This document shows positions 1-4,904 of a stretch of 5,367 bases of DNA, one piece after another. Made by a program: the position numbers and the translations under genes. The notes under the pieces were generated by a model. The model searched no databases. It saw nothing but the letters and a program-made list of their open reading frames with translations, and was not told where the DNA came from. Position 1 is the first letter of the stretch; every line of letters starts with the position of its first letter. This DNA is from Desulfurococcales archaeon (GTDB taxonomy: Archaea; Thermoproteota; Thermoprotei_A; Sulfolobales; WANQ01): NCBI GenBank assembly GCA_027043985.1, contig JALUDQ010000065.1, positions 1 through 5,367 on the forward strand, written 5' to 3'.

Positions 1-1427
1 TATACCGTATAAGTATAAGGAATTTGAGCCTAGAGGAACTAGCAGCAATTGCAGGCATACCAGCTAATGCTCATAGACAGAAAGCGGTACTCTATGGAGC
101 AAAAACACTTGCAGACGTACTCTACGAGGCATTTAACGACCCCAAGCTTATTACACCAAAAGCATTAGAAGACTTTATAGAAACAGCTATTATGTCTTTG
201 GAAATTCTCCCAACGCGCGGTAAGTCTCTTAATAACTTTAAGACAAACTTCTCCAAACTATTAAAGGAGAAAATGAATATAGATCTCAGTAACCTCGAAA
301 AAGATGTTGGATACAAGAATAGAATAGATCTCAGCTTGAGAAGACTCTGGCTTGGATTAAAACGCGACATTGATACGGGATATGATGTTATAAGGTATAT
401 TGAGAATCTCATGAGAATCGGAGTATATGGTTCAGAAACAATCCCATTAAGAGAGATATTAAAGCCCGGGCACGTCACGATATTCAATCTAAGCGGGCTA
501 CGAAAAGAGGTACAAGACCACCTTGTAAACAATATCTTAACGAGGGTATTCAATGCGAGAGTAAGACATAAGCGCGGTTTTAGGGGGGAGAAATACCCCT
601 ACCCCGTAGTAATAATACTTGAGGAAGCCCATAGGTTTGCTCCGCCAAAGAGCTATGAGGATACTTGGAGTAGAGAAATAATATCTAAGATAGCTGCTGA
701 GGGAAGAAAGTTCGGCGTATTTCTTGTAGCAATAACACAGCGTCCAAGTAAAATAGACTCCGACTTATTAAGTCAGTGTCAATCACAGATAATCTCAAGG
801 ATAGTTAATCCGAGAGACCAGGATGCAGTAAGAGATGCTAGTGAACAGTTAAGTCAAGATCTTCTAGATAACTTACCGGCACTTAATCCAGGAGAGGTTG
901 TTGTAGTAGGTCCGCTTGCACCAGCACCCGTTATGATTAGGGTTAGGAATAGGGTGCTAGACTACGCTGGAGCAGATATAAATGTTGTAGAAGAATGGAG
1001 TAATGCTATTAGATCGAAGATAAATAAAATGAGACTACTAGCTGATCTAAGGAGGGCTGTTGGCAAGGTCTTCGAAGTAAACGTTGACTCTAATGAAAAA
1101 TTATTGGAAGGTCTTGCCAATATTCTATCACCTAATATAACATTACACGAAAACATACTTGAATCAGCACTAAACATTCTATTAGAAGATAAGATCACAG
1201 ACCTCCGATACGATGGAGAACTAGGTACAATAGCAGGTCAAGTTGACGGATGTGATGTTGAAATACGTTTAAGTGAGGGCTCATGGCGCTGTGAATGTGA
1301 GAGAAGAGCAAATCACCCATGCAAACACGTAATAGCCCTTCTCCTCGGAGCTATACATCAACGAAAAGTAGAACCAGAAGAACTTAGAAAAGCTATAAGC
1401 CTTAGACCTCTCAATACCTTGCTTTAA
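1..1427 (+). CDS. HerA-like hexameric DNA translocase/helicase with C-terminal SWIM zinc motif (5' end missing)
   Basis: The reading frame is open from base 3 with no stop, so the gene begins upstream of the window; the TTG at 24 is only an in-frame codon. Numbering from that TTG, a Walker B strand with acidic pair (VVIILEEAHRFAPP, residues 195-208) is followed by GRKFGVFLVAITQRPS (227-242), the sensor/arginine-finger region typical of HerA/FtsK-type ATPases. The Walker A loop must lie upstream. HerA is known to form hexameric rings that move along double-stranded DNA and work with the NurA nuclease and Mre11-Rad50 in end resection; neither partner is visible here. The last ~50 residues carry C423-x-C425-x7-C433-x-H435, the CxCxnCxH pattern of SWIM zinc-binding domains, preceded by a weakly structured linker. 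A SWIM tail would add a DNA- or protein-binding module. The end overlaps the convergent next gene by 17 bp. Family assignment is firm; the exact paralogue is not. Confidence 0.9.
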   Translation, partial: YRISIRNLSLEELAAIAGIPANAHRQKAVLYGAKTLADVLYEAFNDPKLITPKALEDFIETAIMSLEILPTRGKSLNNFKTNFSKLLKEKMNIDLSNLEKDVGYKNRIDLSLRRLWLGLKRDIDTGYDVIRYIENLMRIGVYGSETIPLREILKPGHVTIFNLSGLRKEVQDHLVNNILTRVFNARVRHKRGFRGEKYPYPVVIILEEAHRFAPPKSYEDTWSREIISKIAAEGRKFGVFLVAITQRPSKIDSDLLSQCQSQIISRIVNPRDQDAVRDASEQLSQDLLDNLPALNPGEVVVVGPLAPAPVMIRVRNRVLDYAGADINVVEEWSNAIRSKINKMRLLADLRRAVGKVFEVNVDSNEKLLEGLANILSPNITLHENILESALNILLEDKITDLRYDGELGTIAGQVDGCDVEIRLSEGSWRCECERRANHPCKHVIALLLGAIHQRKVEPEELRKAISLRPLNTLL

Positions 1428-1683
1428 AACCTCGGCTCCATAAGAGTTCTCTCAACTCCTTAGATAAGTTGTAGCATCCCTCGCCTTTCTCGATTAAACC
1501 CTTGTTTATGAGTCTAAATATTACTTCAAGTGGTTTCTCAACCTTATAGCGGTATTGTAGCTCTCTTACAGCTATTATTTCACCGACAGAAATGTTTCGT
1601 AGAAAATAATCGAAGACTTTCAACTCGTCTCCTGATAAACTCTTTCTTATCTGCTCAATTTCTTCTGGATACCTCTTACTCAT
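1411..1683 (-). CDS. small winged-helix DNA-binding protein (hypothetical regulator)
   Basis: A 90-residue basic protein. Its helix pattern fits a winged helix-turn-helix: helix about 18-29 (DELKVFDYFLRN), a second helix around 36-46, a recognition helix about 49-61 (LEVIFRLINKGLIEKG) and a wing-like stretch ending in CYNLS (70-74). The phrase 'LINKGLIEKGEGCYNLS' is typical of the recognition helix and wing of archaeal wHTH proteins. I chose the ATG at 1683 because GGTGA lies 5 nt upstream of it and a TATA-like element predicts transcription starting near 1706. An in-frame ATG at 1713 would add 10 residues (MEYFRGTVTA) but would lie upstream of that predicted start and has no clear ribosome site. 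The 3' end runs 17 bp into the herA-like gene. I do not recognise a named family; the regulatory role is inferred from fold alone. Confidence 0.72.
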   Translation of the reverse strand: MSKRYPEEIEQIRKSLSGDELKVFDYFLRNISVGEIIAVRELQYRYKVEKPLEVIFRLINKGLIEKGEGCYNLSKELRELLWSRGFKARY

Positions 1684-1688
1684 AGCCG

Positions 1689-1693
1689 TCACC
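1689..1693 (-). promoter_or_regulatory. ribosome-binding site GGTGA that sets the start of the winged-helix gene
   Basis: On the minus strand GGTGA sits 5 nt before the ATG at 1683, matching the archaeal 16S anti-Shine-Dalgarno and the same motif used by the ribbon-helix-helix gene. It argues for the shorter 90-codon product over the upstream ATG at 1713. Confidence 0.55.
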
Positions 1694-1727
1694 GTTCCCC
1701 TAAAATATTCCATCTTTACTTCTATAC

Positions 1728-1735
1728 TCTTAAAG
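1728..1735 (-). promoter_or_regulatory. candidate TATA box for the winged-helix gene
   Basis: The minus strand reads CTTTAAGA here. Transcription about 26 nt downstream would begin near 1706, leaving a leader of about 22 nt that includes the GGTGA site. The match to the archaeal TATA consensus is moderate. Confidence 0.35.
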
Positions 1736-1792
1736 CTTCTTGATAGGCTTCTGGGCGCTCTAGGTAATTATTGAGATGTATTTATGGGAGAA

Positions 1793-1990
1793 TCAAGGCG
1801 TTCTAGGAGGATGCCAGGAAGGTTTCTCTTGACTCATAGTGTATGTTCTATAATTATTTATCAGCATACTTAATGCATATCGTAGAACCTCGCTTCTACT
1901 GGAAAAAAGTCCGGCTTCCACTAGTTTATCTGCTTCTTCTATTAATTCTCTTGGAGCCTTAAATGTTATTAGTAGTACTCGTGAAGCCAT
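1793..1990 (-). CDS. ribbon-helix-helix (CopG/Arc/MetJ-type) DNA-binding protein
   Basis: A 65-residue protein. A short beta strand at 4-10 (RVLLITF) would supply the DNA-contacting ribbon. It is followed by helix A about 12-25 (APRELIEEADKLVEA), the characteristic turn GLFSSRSE (27-34) and helix B about 32-47 (SEVLRYALSMLINN). This is the classic ribbon-helix-helix layout, which in known members works as a dimer or higher oligomer on operator DNA and often represses its own gene. The tail after residue 50 is polar and proline-rich and probably disordered. The start is the ATG at 1990, supported by GGTGAT five bases upstream. No toxin gene is adjacent, so an antitoxin role is not supported; a stand-alone repressor is the simplest reading. 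The target is unknown. Confidence 0.88.
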   Translation of the reverse strand: MASRVLLITFKAPRELIEEADKLVEAGLFSSRSEVLRYALSMLINNYRTYTMSQEKPSWHPPRTP

Positions 1991-1995
1991 AATAT

Positions 1996-2001
1996 ATCAC
2001 C
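1996..2001 (-). promoter_or_regulatory. ribosome-binding site GGTGAT of the ribbon-helix-helix gene
   Basis: GGTGAT on the minus strand ends 5 nt before the ATG at 1990. It is a near-perfect complement to the archaeal 16S rRNA 3' end and indicates a transcript with a leader, not a leaderless one. Confidence 0.7.
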
Positions 2002-2062
2002 ATTGAGTAAATATAGATAGATAGAGTTACCCATATCTGCTATAATAGGTATCAAGTTATTG

Positions 2063-2075
2063 CTTTATTTAAAAA
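2063..2075 (-). promoter_or_regulatory. TATA-box promoter of the ribbon-helix-helix gene
   Basis: The minus strand reads TTTTTAAATAAAG, the best TATA match in this 116-bp gap. It predicts a transcription start near 2043 and a leader of about 53 nt. The T5 run may also help end transcription of the upstream minus-strand gene (stop at 2107), since archaeal RNA polymerase terminates at T-tracts. Three tandem ATAG units (2013-2024) lie in the leader; I assign them no function. Confidence 0.5.
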
Positions 2076-2106
2076 CTCTATGGGCTATTGGAGAAGTGGA
2101 GAAACG

Positions 2107-3114
2107 CTAATAATACCATGTATTCAAATACGTGTGCTCATAGTATAATGGCTTTAATCCTCTACCAGCACTACATATATCATATAGAATACATCTACCG
2201 TTCACGCACCAAGGGGTTTTAGAACACTTCTCACTACATTTTCTACAAGAAGGCTTATCTCTTAAGCAACATGTTCTCCCAAACATCCATAGAAAGTCGT
2301 CTAGCAATACTATATCAACACCTATTTTCTCCGCGAGGAGCTTGTATGCTTTCCTAACAGTTACTCTTAATACGACGTCTTCCCACCACTCAACTTCTCT
2401 CTTCTCCAAGATCTTCTTCTCTAATACTCCTTCTACTTCGACTATTCCAAGTCTCAATGCTATCCTTGTGAGATGATTGTCAACTGGTATCTCTATGTTC
2501 TCCTTATCAACTGGGTTGAAGAGTCCTCTCCTATTAATGAACTTGTAGAATAGATATGGCTTCTTTTCAACGGGATCCTCATATGCTCTAAATACTTTTA
2601 ATCTATCTATTAGTCCGCCGTGGAGTGCTTTTAAATAGTTCTTGGATTCTTCTATGATTTTCATAACCATGCCATCATATAGTTTTAAGAGCTTACGTCC
2701 TGCATCCCTTAGAAGCATTAAGCGTACTTCTAGGTCTGGAGGCTCAACGGGCTTTGGTTTACTTACCGCTAACCAGTTCCTAACTGATTCGAGTGTTAGA
2801 TTAGCCATATTTTCGGGTGTAAACCATTTGGGATCCTCGTAGTACTTCTTAGCCCCTAATCTATATAATAGGTCGGCTCCATGGAAGAATTCCCCGTCAA
2901 CTATGCCCTCATAGTCGCGGTTGGGTCTACTGAGTCTATGGTCTATTGCAACCATGAAGAAAAAGTATCTAAGGACACTTTCCGGTTCATCGTTTTTACT
3001 TGGATAGTATTTGGGGTTTGTGAAGTCATCTAACGGTATGTTTAGTTTACCCTTAATACGCTTAGCTATTTCATCTATTCTATCATAGTTTATCTTAACG
3101 ATAGTCTTGGTCAC
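2107..3114 (-). CDS. helix-hairpin-helix glycosylase-fold protein with iron-sulfur-like Cys cluster; resembles queuosine-salvage (Qng1/DUF2419) proteins
   Basis: The product has 335 residues from a GTG start with GGAGGT six bases upstream. Its C-terminus carries LLDDFLWMFGR (270-280), then C283-x6-C290-x2-C293 with further cysteines at 297, 303, 308 and 314. The first three match the iron-sulfur loop of endonuclease III/MutY (C-x6-C-x2-C-x5-C), but the fourth falls at 297 or 303 rather than the expected 299. IPVDNHLTRIALRLG (209-223) matches the catalytic-Asp helix of HhH-GPD enzymes (VDTHxxRxxxR), making D212 the candidate catalytic residue. No hairpin of LPGVGxKTA type and no catalytic lysine are visible. 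From memory of Qng1/DUF2419, the order 'LTLESVRNWL' (106-115), a central helical part, 'VDNHLTRIALRLG' and 'LLDDFLW' follows that family, which releases the base from queuosine monophosphate. Substrate is therefore unsettled: damaged DNA, or a deazaguanine nucleotide. N-terminal DHRLSRP...GEFFHGADLLYRLG (59-87) looks like a conserved family signature. Confidence 0.7.
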   Translation of the reverse strand: MTKTIVKINYDRIDEIAKRIKGKLNIPLDDFTNPKYYPSKNDEPESVLRYFFFMVAIDHRLSRPNRDYEGIVDGEFFHGADLLYRLGAKKYYEDPKWFTPENMANLTLESVRNWLAVSKPKPVEPPDLEVRLMLLRDAGRKLLKLYDGMVMKIIEESKNYLKALHGGLIDRLKVFRAYEDPVEKKPYLFYKFINRRGLFNPVDKENIEIPVDNHLTRIALRLGIVEVEGVLEKKILEKREVEWWEDVVLRVTVRKAYKLLAEKIGVDIVLLDDFLWMFGRTCCLRDKPSCRKCSEKCSKTPWCVNGRCILYDICSAGRGLKPLYYEHTYLNTWYY

Positions 3115-3119
3115 GTGTT

Positions 3120-3125
3120 ACCTCC
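3120..3125 (-). promoter_or_regulatory. ribosome-binding site GGAGGT fixing the GTG start of the glycosylase-fold gene
   Basis: GGAGGT on the minus strand is separated by 6 nt from the GTG at 3114. This supports GTG as the true start, although the next residues contain no early ATG to compete. Confidence 0.7.
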
Positions 3126-3174
3126 ACTAGAAAGCCGGGTTCTTTAAGCAAAAATTGTTTATCCCTAAAACTCG

Positions 3175-3184
3175 TTATTTATAA
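3175..3184. promoter_or_regulatory. near-symmetric TATA element between two divergent genes
   Basis: TTATTTATAA reads as a TATA box on both strands. Leftwards it predicts transcription near 3154 and a leader of about 40 nt holding GGAGGT for the glycosylase-fold gene. Rightwards it predicts a start close to 3203-3207, at or next to the GTG of the beta-helix gene, which would then be leaderless or nearly so. Spacing on the right is slightly short, so the plus-strand use is less sure. Confidence 0.45.
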
Positions 3185-3202
3185 TGGTGATTTACCAGGG
3201 AA

Positions 3203-3811
3203 GTGAGTGGATGGTATAGTTCTCATAAAATAAGAACGGATTTACTTGTTGTAAAAGGTTATCTTAGGAGTAACTTAGTTGAAGCTGACAAGATAGTAGT
3301 TGATGGAGCTCTTATATCAAATACTATTGAGAGTAAACAGATAGAAGTTACTGGTATAGTTAAAGCTGATGCCGTTAATACGCATATCCTTAAAGCAAGA
3401 GGACTTATTGATGTAAAGGAGGTTAACGGTATTGAGTCCTACATATATGGGCGTGTTAACTCGTACAGGATTAGCTCTAAGACCCTTGTATTAGAGATAA
3501 CTGGTACGAGCCGTATAGATGAAATTGAATCAGAAGAACTTGTCATTAAAAGCATTGTACAATATGATACTCGTGGACGCTTATTAGCGAGAAAGGTTTA
3601 TGCTATTAAAGTCTACTCTGAGTTTCTGAACGCTAATCTTCTAGTTTGCTGTAAGTGTAGTATGGGTGACTATAATAGGATAACTAGACTAGTGTACGGT
3701 GAGATTATTGACGCGAGCCCTACTTCTGCTTTCAGTGAGAAGCCTCTAAGCATACCCGATCTCTGCACCGTAGAAAATGTTGAAGAGTTACGCTTTGTTG
3801 TTCCCGCATGA
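3203..3811 (+). CDS. bactofilin-like beta-helix protein (polymer-forming family candidate)
   Basis: The product has 202 residues and no signal peptide or membrane segment. Its first ~110 residues are a repeat with period 16: glycines at 19, 35, 51, 67 and 83 (then 101), each after a V/I/A-x pair, and a second hydrophobic position at 26, 42, 58, 74 and 90 (then 108). Short strands such as LLVVKG, IVVDG, IEVTG and YIYGRV alternate with polar turns. This is the pattern of a right-handed beta helix as in bactofilins (DUF583), small proteins that polymerise into filaments without nucleotide. Residues 111-170 continue with more strands but lose the strict period; a C149-C150-x-C152 cluster and C188 may form a disulfide or bind metal. 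GTG at 3203 is the only plausible start, since an in-frame stop lies at 3188. It overlaps the convergent small gene by 24 bp. A structural role is inferred from the repeat only. Confidence 0.75.
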   Translation: MSGWYSSHKIRTDLLVVKGYLRSNLVEADKIVVDGALISNTIESKQIEVTGIVKADAVNTHILKARGLIDVKEVNGIESYIYGRVNSYRISSKTLVLEITGTSRIDEIESEELVIKSIVQYDTRGRLLARKVYAIKVYSEFLNANLLVCCKCSMGDYNRITRLVYGEIIDASPTSAFSEKPLSIPDLCTVENVEELRFVVPA

Positions 3812-3985
3812 TTTCTCTGCTAATACCCTAATCGCTATAAGAGTCTCCTTGAGCTCCGTAGTCAATTGGTATAATTCTAGTTTCTTTCCTCTACTCAGTG
3901 TCTTTCCATCATATACTTCTAAGTGTACTTTGTCTAATTCCTCTACTATCCTAATGGCCTTATCAATGTATTCAACTATGTCCAC
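3788..3985 (-). CDS. small helical protein translationally coupled to the nucleoside phosphorylase (unknown function)
   Basis: A 65-residue protein that I do not recognise. It is predicted to be two amphipathic helices, about 2-24 (DIVEYIDKAIRIVEELDKVHLEV) and 33-57 (GKKLELYQLTTELKETLIAIRVLAE), joined by a short KTLSRG-type turn, so a helical hairpin or coiled coil. The start is a GTG at 3985 that lies inside the last codons of the phosphorylase gene (14-bp overlap). GAGG and GGAG lie in the purine-rich stretch just upstream. Such an overlap points to co-translation and perhaps to a partner or accessory subunit for the phosphorylase, but that is inference. The 3' end overlaps the convergent beta-helix gene by 24 bp. 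Because it fills the only space between those two genes with good start signals, I take it as real. Confidence 0.62.
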   Translation of the reverse strand: MDIVEYIDKAIRIVEELDKVHLEVYDGKTLSRGKKLELYQLTTELKETLIAIRVLAEKSCGNNKA

Positions 3986-4802
3986 GACTCCTTTCCTCTA
4001 ATTCACGTTGATATCTATACTCCTCTCTTATACGTACGAGTATTTCGGCTACAAGTTTACTGGCTTCAAGTAAGCGGTCTTTAACCTTCTTTGCCTGAAC
4101 GTTTCTCTCAGAAGCACGTTCAAGATCACCCGGCATTATTCCATGCGGTATACTACTATTAACTACTAGTATTGATAACGCCTTCAACATCTTTAGGCTC
4201 GACATAGTATATAGTGTTGCCGTCTCCATATCCATAGCCGATACACGGGTCTTGCTCCACTTCTGTACTATTTCTTCAACATTAGATATAATGTCTACGC
4301 TTAGTACTGGCGCCGTATAATATTTTATCTCGTGGTCATATATGCGTGAATAAGTTCTCAATATATCCATCGTATACCATATCAGATCATAGGAAGCATA
4401 AGCCGGATACTCTATCGGCGCGTAATGCCTACTCGTCCCATCAGCTCTCACTGCTGCAGAAGCAATTATTATATCTCCAATACTAAGCTTTGGATCTAGA
4501 GCTGTAGCATAGCCTACTTTTATGAAAACTCTTCCCCCTAACCTCGAGTATTCTTCAACTAGAAGCGCTAGGCTAGGAGCACCTATACCCGTAGACCCTA
4601 TTGTCAAATCTATAACCTTGTATTTACCAGTAACAGTAAAGTAGGGGTCAATGCCCTCTACCCTAGATTTTACCTCAAATTCTTCAAGCTGCGAGACAAG
4701 TTCCTCAACGTATGTTCTAGAAGGTAATACTATTATGTTCGATGATACATCACTCGAACTACACTTAGTATATGGTTGAACTATATTAAGACCAGATGCC
4801 AT
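3972..4802 (-). CDS. nucleoside phosphorylase, NP-I family, uridine phosphorylase-like
   Basis: The product has 276 residues, close to family size. STGIGAPSLALLVEE (70-84), RVFIKVGYATALDPKLSIGD (91-110), VRADGTSRHYAPIEYPA (118-134) and SAMDMETATLYTM (188-200) are the signature blocks of the hexameric NP-I family, which splits nucleosides with phosphate into base plus ribose-1-phosphate. The VRxDGxSxHxAPxEYPA block and VVN (213-215) resemble uridine phosphorylase (Udp). Purine enzymes such as the Sulfolobus methylthioadenosine phosphorylase have VVSDN with a catalytic Asp, absent here. M192-E193 would hold the ribose. Several phosphate-site positions are unusual: the N-terminal GDPxR loop is reduced to LPSR (26-29), the usual Arg before VG is K95, and the following GTTG is GYAT. 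Substrate is thus uncertain. The ATG at 4802 has AAGGGA eight bases upstream; the last ~25 residues are charged and helical. It is followed by the coupled 65-codon gene and is divergent from speH. Confidence 0.86.
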   Translation of the reverse strand: MASGLNIVQPYTKCSSSDVSSNIIVLPSRTYVEELVSQLEEFEVKSRVEGIDPYFTVTGKYKVIDLTIGSTGIGAPSLALLVEEYSRLGGRVFIKVGYATALDPKLSIGDIIIASAAVRADGTSRHYAPIEYPAYASYDLIWYTMDILRTYSRIYDHEIKYYTAPVLSVDIISNVEEIVQKWSKTRVSAMDMETATLYTMSSLKMLKALSILVVNSSIPHGIMPGDLERASERNVQAKKVKDRLLEASKLVAEILVRIREEYRYQRELEERSRGHS

Positions 4803-4855
4803 CTACGTGATCCCTTACACTATGCAACCTAGTTCTACTGATAAAGGGAGGGGGG

Positions 4856-4866
4856 TAAATTTAAAA
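4856..4866. promoter_or_regulatory. bidirectional TATA element between speH and the phosphorylase gene
   Basis: TAAATTTAAAA contains the palindrome TAAATTTA. Rightwards, TTTAAAA predicts transcription near 4889 and a leader of about 16 nt carrying GGAGG before the speH ATG at 4905. Leftwards, TTTTAAATTTA predicts a start near 4835 and a leader of about 33 nt for the phosphorylase gene. Either one symmetric element or two overlapping boxes could serve both genes. Confidence 0.5.
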
Positions 4867-4894
4867 GGGTTAGGGTGCTCAAAGCCAATGAGGG

Positions 4895-4899
4895 GGAGG
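4895..4899 (+). promoter_or_regulatory. ribosome-binding site GGAGG that sets the speH start
   Basis: GGAGG within a purine-only stretch ends 5 nt before the ATG at 4905. An in-frame GTG at 4875 lies upstream of the predicted transcription start and would add ten residues ([10 protein letters not shown]) with no family counterpart, so 4905 is preferred. Confidence 0.65.
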
Positions 4900-4904
4900 G
4901 GGAT

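Larger units (their letters stand above)
4846..4902 (+). other. run of six G-tracts across the speH promoter and leader
   Basis: Guanine runs of 3, 6, 3, 3, 5 and 5 lie at 4846-4848, 4850-4855, 4867-4869, 4873-4875, 4892-4896 and 4898-4902, including an AGGGTTAGGG core. The TATA element splits the set into an upstream pair and a downstream four. The last two runs double as the speH ribosome-binding site. A G-quadruplex is possible in the DNA or, for runs within the transcript, in the mRNA leader; this is inference. Confidence 0.4.

Noticed and set aside
122..553. Open frame of 143 codons on the minus strand inside the herA-like gene
   Set aside because: Fully inside a strongly conserved gene on the other strand, serine-rich and without domain features; a shadow frame. 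The same holds for 962-1198, 2642-2842, 3777-4001, 4815-5063 and 4979-5221.
1684..1713. Longer winged-helix gene from ATG 1713
   Set aside because: No good ribosome site, and probably upstream of the transcription start; ATG 1683 has GGTGA five bases away. Not excluded.
1804..1814. AGGAGGATG on the plus strand, looking like a ribosome site and start
   Set aside because: It lies antisense within the 3' end of the ribbon-helix-helix gene and opens no substantial frame.
1793..1990. Antitoxin of a toxin-antitoxin pair
   Set aside because: No toxin-like gene is adjacent; the neighbour on the same strand is a winged-helix protein 79 bp away with its own start signals.
2013..2024. Three tandem ATAG units
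   Set aside because: Only three short units in AT-rich leader DNA; expected by chance.
3972..4802. Methylthioadenosine phosphorylase, suggested by the neighbouring speH
   Set aside because: The VVSDN motif with catalytic Asp of purine-type enzymes is absent, and the VRxDGxSxHxAPxEYPA block points to the uridine phosphorylase branch. Kept only as a hypothesis.
4875..4904. Longer speH starting at GTG 4875
   Set aside because: It lies upstream of the transcription start predicted from the TATA element, encodes a low-complexity run (NEGEGD) made by the purine-rich leader, and the ATG at 4905 has GGAGG at ideal distance.
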